Shown: one piece after another, positions 34,757 through 43,440 of the stretch
Layout: the number at the start of each line of letters is the position of its first letter
Position numbering within the stretch: position 1 is the stretch's first letter
Assembly (NCBI GenBank): GCA_038531745.1
Contig: JBCBBJ010000005.1
Location: 62,001-126,000 of the forward strand
Source: CALLPQ01 sp038531745
GTDB lineage: Bacteria; Pseudomonadota; Alphaproteobacteria; Caulobacterales; Parvularculaceae
Direction: 5' to 3'
Length of the DNA: 64,000 nt
Notes under the pieces: generated by a model
What the model saw: the letters and a program-made list of their open reading frames with translations, nothing else
Databases searched by the model: none
What the model was told of the DNA's origin: nothing
Position numbers and translations under genes: made by a program

Positions 34757-35731
34757 CTAGACAGCGGCGCCCATGAGGCGGCGACAAACATCGTCCAGCT
34801 GGTCGAGGGACAAATAGGAAATGGTCACGTCGCCGGCACCAGATTTTTGATGGTCGATGATCACCGATAGGCCGAGCGCCGTGGCAAGGTCTGTTTCGAG
34901 GCGCCGGGTGTCCGCGTCCTTGTGTCCAGACGATGATGGTGGCGGGGCTTTCTTTCCTTGCATTTGCGTGCCTGCCGGCCGGGCCGCTTTGATGAGGGCC
35001 TCGGTTTCACGCACAGATAGATGGCCGTCGACGACTTTTGCGAAATGAGCAGCCGGTGTTTCACTGGATAACAATGCCCTGGCGTGGCCCATGCTGATGA
35101 TATCGGCTCGTACCGCATCCTGTATCGCCGAGGGCAGATCCGTTAGCCGCATGAGGTTTGCCACATGGCTGCGGCTTTTGCCCACTGCGCGGGCAATCTG
35201 TTGCTGCGTGCGGCCATAGGCTTGCGCCAGATGATGGTAGGCATCGGCCTCTTCCATGACATTCAAATCAACACGCTGGATATTCTCGATCAGTGCAATC
35301 TCAGCAGTTTCCTGGTCCGTTAGGGTACGGATGATAACCGGTACTTCATGGAGTTGCGCTTTTTGCGCAGCACGCCAGCGGCGCTCCCCAGCGACGATCT
35401 CATAGTTGATGCCGTCTTTATTCTCCCGTGCGGGGCGCACCAGAATTGGCTGCAGCAAGCCTTTCTCCCGGATTGATCCAGCAAGATCGCCAATGGCATC
35501 GGCATCAAAAATCTTGCGTGGTTGATCGGGGTTGGGGCCAATAAAGGCAATCGGCACCAGACGGTCACCGGTGCTATCAGCTTTATTACCTACACCGCCC
35601 TCATCGATGGCCGCAGGTTTTTCACCCAGCAACGCATCCAGACCACGGCCAAGTCCGCGCGAAGATTTGCCCGCACGGGTTGGCGTCTTAGACGCTGAAG
35701 GATTGGACTTTGAAGATGCAGGAGCAGCCAT
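34757..35731 (-). CDS. parB: Chromosome partition protein ParB
   Basis: 324 residues. A disordered Ser/Lys-rich N-terminus is followed by SSRGLGRGLDALLGEK, which resembles the conserved ParB start and the ParA-stimulating region. The ParB/CTPase domain (about 55-140) has the GERRWRAAQKAQ motif. The DNA-binding helix-turn-helix lies around residues 175-200 (RTQQQIARAVGKSRSHVANLMRL), and the C-terminal dimerisation domain around 275-324. ParB loads at parS, slides as a CTP clamp and positions the origin. Three parS sites lie 2-4 kb upstream in the same cluster. Confidence 0.97.
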   Translation of the reverse strand: MAAPASSKSNPSASKTPTRAGKSSRGLGRGLDALLGEKPAAIDEGGVGNKADSTGDRLVPIAFIGPNPDQPRKIFDADAIGDLAGSIREKGLLQPILVRPARENKDGINYEIVAGERRWRAAQKAQLHEVPVIIRTLTDQETAEIALIENIQRVDLNVMEEADAYHHLAQAYGRTQQQIARAVGKSRSHVANLMRLTDLPSAIQDAVRADIISMGHARALLSSETPAAHFAKVVDGHLSVRETEALIKAARPAGTQMQGKKAPPPSSSGHKDADTRRLETDLATALGLSVIIDHQKSGAGDVTISYLSLDQLDDVCRRLMGAAV

Positions 35732-35760
35732 GGTTTGGGATCCGTTTTTAAGGGCAGGGG

Positions 35761-36573
35761 TCAGGCGGCGCGGCGTGTGCGTTCACGCTGCAGGATTTCA
35801 CTGGCGAGGCGCAAATAGGCCTGACTGCCCGGGCATTTCAAATCATAGAGGAGGGCAGGTTTACCATGGCTTGGTGCCTCGGAGATACGCACATTACGCG
35901 GGATCACGGCATCGAACACTTTTTCCCCAAGATGCGCGCGCACATCATCAGCAACCTGATTGGAAAGATTATTGCGCCCATCAAACATCGTCAGCACAAC
36001 GCCATAGAGTTCCAATTGGATATTAATCCTTGTACGAACGGTTTCTATTGTGCGCAAAATCTGCGATAGACCTTCAAGGGCAAAAAACTCACACTGCAAT
36101 GGGATGATGACTCCATTTGCCGCCACCAGGGCATTTAACGTCAGTAGGCTGAGCGATGGGGGGCAATCGATAATCACATAAGTATAACGCTCTCCGCTGC
36201 CGCCATGATTGGTGGCCACATAATCACTAATCGCATCGCTAAGCCGAAAATGGCGCCGGTCAACATCTGCAAGTTCCAGTTCAGCGCCCGCCAGATCGAC
36301 CCCCGCCGGGGCAATCACCAGACCCGGAATGTCGGTATCCATGACCGCCGCGTCGAGACGATAGCCATTGGTCAGCACATCATAGGTTGTCACCCGGCGG
36401 TCAGCCGCATCAATGCCGAGGCCGGTGGAGGCATTCCCCTGGGGATCAAGATCGATCAGCACCACCCGCTCACCAACCGCCACCAGCGCTGTGGCAAGAT
36501 TAATGGCGGTTGTTGTCTTACCAACACCGCCTTTTTGATTGGCGATGGCAAAGGTGCGGAGCGTCTGGGTCAT
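35761..36573 (-). CDS. parA: Chromosome partition ATPase ParA
   Basis: About 270 residues from ATG 36573 (AAAGGA just upstream); the frame reaches 36621 but those codons are not conserved in character. Deviant Walker A KGGVGKTTTAINLATAL near residue 13, VLIDLDPQGNASTGLG near 40 and YVIIDCPPSLSLLTLNAL near 110 define the MinD/ParA fold. ParA forms an ATP-dependent gradient on the nucleoid and moves ParB-parS. It is 29 bp upstream of parB and follows rsmG by 76 bp, the standard order. Confidence 0.98.
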   Translation of the reverse strand: MTQTLRTFAIANQKGGVGKTTTAINLATALVAVGERVVLIDLDPQGNASTGLGIDAADRRVTTYDVLTNGYRLDAAVMDTDIPGLVIAPAGVDLAGAELELADVDRRHFRLSDAISDYVATNHGGSGERYTYVIIDCPPSLSLLTLNALVAANGVIIPLQCEFFALEGLSQILRTIETVRTRINIQLELYGVVLTMFDGRNNLSNQVADDVRAHLGEKVFDAVIPRNVRISEAPSHGKPALLYDLKCPGSQAYLRLASEILQRERTRRAA

Positions 36574-36649
36574 TCCTTTTCCGTTCCTGGGGCGGCTTTG
36601 ACCTTTGGTCCAAACCGGCAAGGGGGTAGGGCGTTCGCGCGCGAGGGGC

Positions 36650-37321
36650 TTATCTTGCGCGCCTCATCTGATCAATTATCAGGATTCGCGCATCGTCACT
36701 GGTCATACTCACCGCGTCGAAACATTGGATATGCCAGGCTTTGCGCGCCTCGGTCAATTCCTCCTCCAAGCGTGCGCCTTTCGGAAAAACCAGCCGGGTA
36801 TGGCCAGCGCACAGCGGCTCGGCATACGCCAATAGCTGCGTCAGAGGCGCCAGCGCCCGGGCCATGATCACATCAATCAGCGGCAAGGTGGTGAGGCCCT
36901 CAACCCGCGCCGTTTCGACCGTCACATTGCTGAGACCCATGGCCGCTTTGGCCTTATGGAGGAAACGGGCTTTTTTGGCGATACTTTCCACCAGAATAAA
37001 CTGCCGATCTGGCGCGCTCATCGCCGCCAGAACAAGGCCGGGGAAGCCCGCGCCCGCCCCCATATCAAGGATCATTTCATCCTCGTCACGAAGAAAACTG
37101 AAAAGCTGAGCGCTATCGAGAAAATGACGAAACCATCGCGCCTCAATGGTGGAGCGGGCCACGAGATTGTGGACCTTATTGGTGTCCACAAGAAGCTGAT
37201 CGAAGCGTTTAAGCCGATCCATGGTCTTACCATTGAGGCTGAGCGCGCTGGCCAGTTGGTCTGGCGTATAGGCCGGTGCACCGGACTGGTCTGCGGGTGC
37301 GCCCGGTAAGATCGCCGTCAT
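36650..37321 (-). CDS. rsmG: 16S rRNA (guanine527-N7)-methyltransferase RsmG
   Basis: 223 residues. SAM-binding loop LDMGAGAGFPGLVLAAM near residue 88, preceded by the typical VARSTIEARWFRHFLDSAQL. FILVESIAKKARFLHKAKAAMGL is motif II, and VIMARALAPLTQLLAYAEPL the conserved downstream segment. It methylates the 530 loop of 16S rRNA; loss gives low-level streptomycin resistance in other bacteria. Its start overlaps the mnmG stop by four bases, showing translational coupling. Confidence 0.97.
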   Translation of the reverse strand: MTAILPGAPADQSGAPAYTPDQLASALSLNGKTMDRLKRFDQLLVDTNKVHNLVARSTIEARWFRHFLDSAQLFSFLRDEDEMILDMGAGAGFPGLVLAAMSAPDRQFILVESIAKKARFLHKAKAAMGLSNVTVETARVEGLTTLPLIDVIMARALAPLTQLLAYAEPLCAGHTRLVFPKGARLEEELTEARKAWHIQCFDAVSMTSDDARILIIDQMRRAR

Positions 37322-39243
37322 GAGGGAACGTGCCGGGCGGGGGCGCGCGCGCTAGCCGCCCGGGGACCCGTCCGATCTTTACGTTTCAGCGTCGCGAGGA
37401 TAAGCGCCAACGCCGCCGGGGTGACCCCTTCCAACCGGGCAGCCTGACCAAGGGTTGCCGGCCTGACTGTATTGAGCCGCAAGCGCGCTTCGGTGGAAAG
37501 ACCAACAATGGCGTCATAGTCGAGCGTGTGGGGCAAGGCCTGGTCTTCATCGCGTCGAAACGCAACAATATCAGCCTCCTGGCGGGCCAGATAACCGGAA
37601 TAGAGGGCCTCAAAGGCCAATTGCTCCCGGATTGACGCATCCATCTGCGCCAGGGGGGGGAAATGCGGCATCAACCGCTCAAGCGTCACCTCCGGCAAGG
37701 AAAGAAGATCAATGATTGAGCGGCGACGCCCATCTTGATTGACCTTGAGGCCCTTTTTGGCTGCCTCATTGGGGGTGACTTGCGTTGCACGGGCCCATGC
37801 TTGCGCTTTTGTGAGGGCTTGATGTTTCACGTGAAACATATCCCGCCGCACCGTTCCCACCAGACCCCTCTCAATACCAAGGGGTGTCAGTCGCTGGTCG
37901 GCATTATCGGCCCGCAGGGTGAGGCGATACTCAGCGCGGGAGGTAAACATGCGATAGGGTTCCGACACGCCATTATTGATGAGATCATCAACCAGGACGC
38001 CCATATAGCCCTGCGACCGATCGAGAATAAGAGGATCTGCACCCAACACCTGTAACGCGGCATTGGCGCCGGCGATTAACCCCTGGGCGGCCGCTTCCTC
38101 ATAACCGGTAGTGCCGTTGATTTGCCCCGCCAGAAAAAGCCCGGCGCACTGGCGGGTCTCAAGTGTGTGGTGGAGCGCGCGCGGATCAATATAATCATAT
38201 TCAATGGCGTAACCCGGACGAAGAATTTTCGCGTTCTCCAGCCCCCGAATGGTTGCCACAAATTGCGCTTGGATATCAGCTGGCAGGGACGTGGATATCC
38301 CGTTGGGATACACCGTGTGATCGTCGAGGCCTTCTGGCTCAAGAAAAATCTGATGGGCATTACGCTCCCGAAAACGCACCACCTTGTCCTCGATGGACGG
38401 GCAATATCGCGGCCCTTGACCCGCAATGTTGCCCCCATAAACCGCTGACTGGTCGAGATTCTCCTCGATAATCGCATGGGTCTGCGCATTTGTGTGGGTA
38501 ATGCCGCAGGCGATTTGCGGCACAGCAATCCGGTCATTGAGAAATGAAAACGGCACCGGGGCCGCGTCAGCCGGCTGGCTTTCCAGAACTGACCAGTCAA
38601 TGGTCCGCCCGTCGAGCCGAGCTGGGGTTCCGGTTTTCAAGCGCCCCATGGTAAAATCCGCCCCATAGAGCTGATCTGATAGTCGACGCGCTGGTTTCTC
38701 CCACCCCGTTTCCCCTTGTGCGCGCCCGGCAGGGATACGCTCATTGCCCATATGGACAACGCCCTTGAGAAAGGTGCCCGTGGTAAGCACCACGGCGGCC
38801 GCCAAAAGCTTATGCCCACTGGTGGTTTGCACGCCAATCACGCGGTCACCGTCAAACAGGAATGCCTCGGCGCCATCTTCGATGACAGATAGATGACGCT
38901 GCTGCCCAATTTCCCGTTGCATGGCCTGGCGATAAAGCTGGCGGTCGGCTTGGGCCCGGGGGCCGCGCACGGCGGGGCCTTTTGACCGATTGAGCATGCG
39001 AAACTGAATGCCGGCCTCGTCGATGACCCGGCCCATAAGACCATCAAGCGCATCAATCTCCCGCACCAGATGCCCTTTACCGAGCCCGCCAATGGCTGGA
39101 TTGCACGACATTTCACCAATCGTCGCTTTGCTGTGGGTGAGCAGAACCGTGTTCACGCCAAGGCGCGCAGACGCAGCCGCGGCTTCACAGCCGGCATGGC
39201 CGCCGCCAATGACGATGACCTGATAATCGTATGCTGATCCCAT
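37318..39243 (-). CDS. mnmG: tRNA uridine-5-carboxymethylaminomethyl(34) synthesis enzyme MnmG (GidA)
   Basis: About 641 residues from ATG 39243; the frame runs on to 39339 through a parS site but the conserved N-terminus begins at the FAD-binding VIVIGGGHAGCEAAAASARLG. Further marks: SCNPAIGGLGKGHLVREIDALDG near residue 48, RMLNRSKGPAVRGPRAQ near 87 and the conserved catalytic-Cys region CPSIEDKVVRFRER near 280. With MnmE it modifies U34 of certain tRNAs. A parS sequence is embedded in the coding region, where it encodes DMFHVKHQ. Confidence 0.98.
   Translation of the reverse strand: MGSAYDYQVIVIGGGHAGCEAAAASARLGVNTVLLTHSKATIGEMSCNPAIGGLGKGHLVREIDALDGLMGRVIDEAGIQFRMLNRSKGPAVRGPRAQADRQLYRQAMQREIGQQRHLSVIEDGAEAFLFDGDRVIGVQTTSGHKLLAAAVVLTTGTFLKGVVHMGNERIPAGRAQGETGWEKPARRLSDQLYGADFTMGRLKTGTPARLDGRTIDWSVLESQPADAAPVPFSFLNDRIAVPQIACGITHTNAQTHAIIEENLDQSAVYGGNIAGQGPRYCPSIEDKVVRFRERNAHQIFLEPEGLDDHTVYPNGISTSLPADIQAQFVATIRGLENAKILRPGYAIEYDYIDPRALHHTLETRQCAGLFLAGQINGTTGYEEAAAQGLIAGANAALQVLGADPLILDRSQGYMGVLVDDLINNGVSEPYRMFTSRAEYRLTLRADNADQRLTPLGIERGLVGTVRRDMFHVKHQALTKAQAWARATQVTPNEAAKKGLKVNQDGRRRSIIDLLSLPEVTLERLMPHFPPLAQMDASIREQLAFEALYSGYLARQEADIVAFRRDEDQALPHTLDYDAIVGLSTEARLRLNTVRPATLGQAARLEGVTPAALALILATLKRKDRTGPRAASARAPARHVPS
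37823..37838. promoter_or_regulatory. parS site 1 (inside mnmG)
   Basis: TGTTTCACGTGAAACA, a perfect 16-bp palindrome identical to the ParB-binding centromere consensus. It lies about 2 kb from parB, within the mnmG reading frame. In this frame it encodes MFHVKH, which the protein tolerates. Confidence 0.95.
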
Positions 39244-39294
39244 GGTTCCGCTCGGGCTCTTTCCTGTTTTGGCTATATAGGTGAACGGCGATTG

Positions 39295-39310
39295 TGTTTC
39301 ACGTGAAACA
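39295..39310. promoter_or_regulatory. parS site 2 (between mnmE and mnmG)
   Basis: A second perfect TGTTTCACGTGAAACA, in the 80-bp gap between mnmE and mnmG, about 1.46 kb from site 1 and 0.44 kb from site 3. It overlaps the likely mnmG leader, so ParB binding could also affect transcription there. Confidence 0.95.
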
Positions 39311-39323
39311 TCGGCGCAGGGCG

Positions 39324-40688
39324 TTATTTTCCAATACAAAAATTGGCAAAGACATCGCCCAGGACTTCCTCCACATGGATTTTGCCCGTGATGTGGTCGA
39401 AGGCCCGCGCGGCCAGCCGAATATCCTCCGCGGCCAACTCCGGCGCCAACCTCAGATTTGCCGTCGCACGGACCAGCGCGTCGCGCGCCTGGCCCACATG
39501 GCTCACATGGCGCTCCCGCGAGAGGAGGGCCCCGTTTAGGCCCGGCGCCTCCTCAACCTCTTTGGCCAGCGCCTTCATTAAGCCCGCCACCCCATCGCCC
39601 GTGGTGGCAGACAGGGTGATAAGCGGTGTCTGGACCTCGTTCGAAAGGGCCGTTGCCAAATGTTGAGCTTCAGTACGAATGGCCTGGTCAGCCTTGTTAA
39701 GCGCGATCAGATCACCTGGCACGAGAAGCGCCTTTGTTTCACGTGAAACACTTGTCCCTCGATCGCTACCGTCGAGGATCAGGAGACGTCGGTCTGCCTC
39801 CTCGGCGCGGATCATTGTGCGGCGAATGCCCTCTTTCTCAATGGTGCCAGCGGCATTATCGCGGATACCGGCTGTGTCAGCCACACGCACCAATTGCCCG
39901 GCAATCTCCAGCGGGGTCTCGATAATGTCCCGGGTTGTGCCCGGTTCTTCGGAGACAATGGCAAGGTCTGAGCCTGCCAAGCGGTTAAGGAGGCTCGACT
40001 TGCCCGCATTCGGCGCCCCAATCAGGGCGACCGACAACCCGTCGCGAACCCGGCGTGCCTGATCCGCCGTTTCCAGGGCTTGGCTGAGCACCGCTATAAG
40101 CGTTGCCAGCTTTCCCGCCGCGGCCTCAAGCACCGCGGCGGGCACATCTTCTTCGTCAGGGAAATCGATATCCGCAGCGATAGCGGCCAGAATTTGCACA
40201 AGATCGGCCCGCCAGCGTTGGGCCTCATCCGACAATGCGCCGCCATATTGCCGCAACGCTTGGCGACGCTGACCGTCGGTTTCCGCGGCCAGCAAGTCGC
40301 TGAGGCCCTCAACCGCCGCAAGGTCCATTTTGCCATTTTGCAGGGCGCGCAGGCTAAATTCCCCGGGCTCGGCAAGCACACAACCGGCATGCTCAAGGGT
40401 CTGAAACAGCGCGCGACCCACAGCCGGGGCACCGTGCAGGTGTAACTCCAGAACCTCCTCACCGGTAAAACTTGCCGGCCCTTTGAAGTAAATCAGAATG
40501 CCCTCATCAATGACTGAGCCATCGATGCCGTGGATCCGTCGATGGTGGGCCACACGCGGGCGCAAAGGCGTCGCGGTCAACATCGCGATTACCGCACCAA
40601 CCCGTGGCCCCGAAACGCGAAACATGGCGACACCCGCCCGGCCCGGCGCGCTGGCCCGCGCAAATATCGTCGCTGCCGACCCCTCCAT
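39324..40688 (-). CDS. mnmE: tRNA modification GTPase MnmE (TrmE)
   Basis: 454 residues: N-terminal tetrahydrofolate-binding domain (about 1-120), helical domain, and an inserted G domain (about 215-380) with GAPNAGKSSLLNRLAGSD (G1), DTAGIRDNA (G3) and NKAD (G4). The C-terminus is FCIGK, giving the conserved C-x-G-K motif with its catalytic Cys. It works with MnmG on tRNA wobble uridine. It follows the DUF6489 gene by four bases and contains a parS site in its G-domain coding region (SVSRETK). Confidence 0.98.
   Translation of the reverse strand: MEGSAATIFARASAPGRAGVAMFRVSGPRVGAVIAMLTATPLRPRVAHHRRIHGIDGSVIDEGILIYFKGPASFTGEEVLELHLHGAPAVGRALFQTLEHAGCVLAEPGEFSLRALQNGKMDLAAVEGLSDLLAAETDGQRRQALRQYGGALSDEAQRWRADLVQILAAIAADIDFPDEEDVPAAVLEAAAGKLATLIAVLSQALETADQARRVRDGLSVALIGAPNAGKSSLLNRLAGSDLAIVSEEPGTTRDIIETPLEIAGQLVRVADTAGIRDNAAGTIEKEGIRRTMIRAEEADRRLLILDGSDRGTSVSRETKALLVPGDLIALNKADQAIRTEAQHLATALSNEVQTPLITLSATTGDGVAGLMKALAKEVEEAPGLNGALLSRERHVSHVGQARDALVRATANLRLAPELAAEDIRLAARAFDHITGKIHVEEVLGDVFANFCIGK
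39735..39750. promoter_or_regulatory. parS site 3 (inside mnmE)
   Basis: A third perfect TGTTTCACGTGAAACA, inside the mnmE G domain, where it encodes part of SVSRETK. This insert-like segment is not one of the conserved G motifs, so the site could be accommodated without harming the GTPase. Confidence 0.95.
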
Positions 40689-40692
40689 AAGG

Positions 40693-40950
40693 CTATTTCT
40701 TTGATTTCGGGTCAGCGGCCGCTGATTTTATGGCTGCCCCCATGAGCGATTGAAACTGCTCAAAACCGCGCCCGCTCATATCCATCCATTGTGAAACGAA
40801 CCGCTCCGGATCCGCGAGGGTATCAATATTCTCCTTGGCCCGGCGCGTCATCTCGTCAACCACCAGATCATTGATACCGGAGACATCCGGCAAGCCGAAA
40901 AGCCGCCGCGCCTCCTCCGGGGTGCACTCAATATCAATTGTCATCTTCAC
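40693..40950 (-). CDS. DUF6489-type small protein
   Basis: 85 residues, acidic and helical, with the pattern MTIDIECTPEEARRLFGLPDV at the start and MGAAIKSAAA near the end, known from a family that sits beside mnmE or rho in many alphaproteobacteria (DUF6489). The MTID...C-TPEEAR motif looks like a conserved N-terminal strand-helix. It is the first gene of the mnmE-mnmG-rsmG-parA-parB series and ends four bases before mnmE. No function is known. Confidence 0.8.
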   Translation of the reverse strand: MKMTIDIECTPEEARRLFGLPDVSGINDLVVDEMTRRAKENIDTLADPERFVSQWMDMSGRGFEQFQSLMGAAIKSAAADPKSKK

Positions 40951-41061
40951 AGCGCTTCTCCTTTACGCCCCTATACGCTACCACCCATAGCGCAGGCAAT
41001 CAGGCCGCCCGGTTCTACCATTTTCACCATCACAGCCCCCCTCTCATCGCGGACACGCCCC

Positions 41062-42054
41062 ATGAATAATATTTCCATCTTTATACGGATTACTCTATTC
41101 ATCCTTGCTCTGACAGGTTGTTCGCAAGGGTCTAACAAGGGCACAGACCGAGCGCCGGGTCCTGCATCAGGTGCCGGTGCGGTCTGGCGGATTGCCCCCG
41201 CCGGCGATCTCAACGGCTTTTTTAACTGCCTTGAAGACAATGGCCTCAGCCTGATCTCCGCCCACCGCGCGGGGCGTTATCCCGGCTACCCGGAAAATGC
41301 TCTTGATACGGCCCAATATGTATCGGCACAAATTCCTGCCATTTATGAGATTGATGTCGCAACCTCGCGCGACGGTGTTCTCTTCTTAATGCATGATGAT
41401 CGCCTCGAGCGCACAACAACGGGTACCGGCCTTGCGAAAGAGGCGGACTGGTCGGCAATCAAATCGCTGAAGCTAGAGGATGATGACGGCACCGTGACAG
41501 CGTTTAATCCACCAACCTTGCGCGCGTTTCTGCGCTGGGCAAAACCCCGCACACTTGTGCAAATCGATTTCAAACGCTCGACCCGATATGAAGACGTGGT
41601 TGATCTGGTGGCAAAAGAGGGGATGCAAGACCGGGTGATTTATATTGCCTACACCCTCGCCCAGGCGCGCAAGCTGCACCAATTGGCGCCGGATGCCATG
41701 ATCTCTGTTTCCGTGGATACAATTTCTGAACTGAATGCGGTGACGGCGGCGGGTATCCCGGCGGATCGCCTCCTCGCCTTTACGGGCACGCGCGACCCCA
41801 AGCCGCGATTATTTCGGTTTCTTGGTCAACAGGATGTTGAGGTCATCTTTGGCACCCTCGGTGGGCGCGATGCCCTTGATAAGGAGATTGCGCGCACGGG
41901 TGACAATAGTCTATATACGGAGCTTTCCCGTCAGGGTGTAGATATTCTCGCCACTGACCGGCCGTTGGAAGCCCATGCAGCACTTGCCGCCATCGGCCGC
42001 GTTGCCACCGACGGCGAGGCAGGCAGGGCGATCTGCGGTATTTCGAAAAGCTAG
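41062..42054 (+). CDS. Glycerophosphodiester phosphodiesterase family lipoprotein
   Basis: 330 residues. Signal segment and lipobox LTGC near residue 20 predict an anchored periplasmic protein. The GDPD barrel shows ISAHRAGRYPGYPENA near residue 64 (catalytic His/Arg and metal-binding Glu), YEIDVATSRDG near 93 (Glu/Asp) and LMHDDRLERTTTG near 108 (second catalytic His). The family hydrolyses glycerophosphodiesters to glycerol-3-phosphate and alcohol. It is divergent from the DUF6489 gene. Two hydrophobic stretches outside the lipobox are barrel strands rather than membrane helices. Confidence 0.87.
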   Translation: MNNISIFIRITLFILALTGCSQGSNKGTDRAPGPASGAGAVWRIAPAGDLNGFFNCLEDNGLSLISAHRAGRYPGYPENALDTAQYVSAQIPAIYEIDVATSRDGVLFLMHDDRLERTTTGTGLAKEADWSAIKSLKLEDDDGTVTAFNPPTLRAFLRWAKPRTLVQIDFKRSTRYEDVVDLVAKEGMQDRVIYIAYTLAQARKLHQLAPDAMISVSVDTISELNAVTAAGIPADRLLAFTGTRDPKPRLFRFLGQQDVEVIFGTLGGRDALDKEIARTGDNSLYTELSRQGVDILATDRPLEAHAALAAIGRVATDGEAGRAICGISKS

Positions 42055-42087
42055 AGCACTTTCGATCAAGGTCGGGTTGAAACCCCA

Positions 42088-42160
42088 GTCCATCGAGACG
42101 CCCTTCGGGCTTCTCAGGATGAGGTTTTTCGGTGAAACCAATACGTTCCTTATCCTGAGG
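42088..42160. repeat. REP-like intergenic repeat with nested hairpins
   Basis: The 144-bp gap between the GDPD and GST genes contains GTCCATCGAGACGC next to GCCCTTCGGGC, a motif I know as a dispersed palindromic repeat in alphaproteobacteria. A wider stem pairs CTCAGGATGAGG (42113-42124) with CCTTATCCTGAG (42148-42159) with one mismatch. It may also serve as a bidirectional transcription end for the two convergent genes. Only one copy was seen in this window. Confidence 0.55.
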
Positions 42161-42198
42161 ACAGCGATTGAAACAAACATTCCCTAGGACGCCGCAGG

Positions 42199-42816
42199 TT
42201 ATTTCGCACAGGCCCGTTGCCAGGCATCACGGCCCGTGCAGCGTTTGAAATAGGCATTGACGCTCTCGCTAAAGCCGCCCGCATTGCGGGTGATCTTCAT
42301 TAAAAAGAGCACATAGGTCACCGAGATATCCGCAAGGGAAAACGCCCCGAGCAGATGGTCCTGTGATCCTAAGGTGCTATCGAGATAGGCGAGACAGGTT
42401 TCCATTTCCCCGGTGGCCCATTTTGCAATCGCCGGATTACGATGGGCCTCCGGCAGGAGTGCCGTGTGGGTAATGAGCATATTCACATAGCCACCCATAC
42501 CCGCCTCCCCGAAATACATAAGCTGCAGATAGTCGCCATAATCATCGTCACTGGCTGTGCGGGTCAGATGGCTGCCCCCATGCAGATCAGCAATATACTG
42601 GATGATTGCCACGGACTCGGTGATTTTCACAGGGCCGTCAGTAAAGCACGGCACCTTGCCGAGCGGATTAATCACGCGATAGGCGTCCGTTTTAATGGCA
42701 CGGGTGTCAGGGCCTTCGTCGATCAAGGTGTAATCGGCACCCAACTCTTCCAAAAGCCAGAGGGGTCGCAAGGACCGGGTATTTTTCACATGGTGGAGTG
42801 TGGGTGCCATCCTCAT
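42199..42816 (-). CDS. Glutathione S-transferase family protein
   Basis: 205 residues. N-terminal thioredoxin-like domain (about 1-82) with TRSLRPLWLLEELG near residue 13, NPLGKVPCFTDG near 49 (cis-Pro loop) and ITESVAIIQYIAD near 64 (glutathione gamma-glutamyl contact at Glu-Ser). Helical C-terminal domain with GAFSLADISVTYVLF near 158 (N-capping box). The family conjugates or reduces electrophiles with glutathione. The substrate is unknown. A catalytic Ser/Cys in the first helix region is plausible from TRSLR. Confidence 0.87.
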   Translation of the reverse strand: MRMAPTLHHVKNTRSLRPLWLLEELGADYTLIDEGPDTRAIKTDAYRVINPLGKVPCFTDGPVKITESVAIIQYIADLHGGSHLTRTASDDDYGDYLQLMYFGEAGMGGYVNMLITHTALLPEAHRNPAIAKWATGEMETCLAYLDSTLGSQDHLLGAFSLADISVTYVLFLMKITRNAGGFSESVNAYFKRCTGRDAWQRACAK

Positions 42817-42918
42817 CCTCGTTCTTTGCTAAGATCGGATAACAGGTTTTAAGACGGCCCCCATGATTGTCCACATCGCAAAGCAGTACCCGGCCATCCG
42901 TGTACAGATTTCCTAAAA

Positions 42919-43347
42919 TCAATGGACGGGTCTGTTTTTATCCAATTGTGTTTCTTCGGCGCCATCAACATCGTCGGCGAGCGATTTAACCAGATCGAGC
43001 AATTTGCGGCGCACATGCAAATCCTTGATGGCCGAGAAATAGCGACATAGCCGCATGCCGTCCGGCGTCGTCAGGAGCGCCGCGACCTCATCGGCGGTCT
43101 TGTTCATGCCGCCGGGTTTGCGCAAATCCTCATAAAAGTACTGCACCGGCACATTAAGGGCGCTGGCCAATTGAAACAGACGGCTGGCCCCAATGCGATT
43201 GGCGCCTTTTTCATATTTCTGGATTTGCTGAAAGGTGAGGCCCACCGTTTCGGCGAGCTTATCCTGGCTAAGACCTAGCATCAGGCGACGCATACGCACC
43301 CGCGCACCCACATGCACATCCACCGGATCCGGCGAATTCTCTGTCAT
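42919..43347 (-). CDS. XRE-family transcriptional regulator
   Basis: About 142 residues from ATG 43347; a longer frame to 43383 exists. The helix-turn-helix (about residues 13-68) reads VRMRRLMLGLSQDKLAETVGLTFQQIQKYEKGANRIGASRL. The region downstream (FQLASALNVPVQYFYEDL) is typical of this class, followed by a helical C-terminal domain that probably dimerises. Homologues of this form commonly lie next to lnt in alphaproteobacteria, as here. Targets are unknown. Confidence 0.88.
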   Translation of the reverse strand: MTENSPDPVDVHVGARVRMRRLMLGLSQDKLAETVGLTFQQIQKYEKGANRIGASRLFQLASALNVPVQYFYEDLRKPGGMNKTADEVAALLTTPDGMRLCRYFSAIKDLHVRRKLLDLVKSLADDVDGAEETQLDKNRPVH

Positions 43348-43440
43348 ATCTACCCCACATGGTACCCAACAAAGACGCCCCACGCGTCCGAAGACCTCAT
43401 CGTATCATCAAAAGGGGCAGCAATAAAATACCGTCCTGCA

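Noticed and set aside
34473..34757. tRNA-Leu as an integration (att) site
   Set aside because: The 3' end of the tRNA was not found repeated nearby, and the downstream gene is the housekeeping parB.
40971..41240. Minus-strand frame opposite the start of the GDPD lipoprotein gene
   Set aside because: It is antisense to a clear signal peptide and catalytic domain and has no family features.
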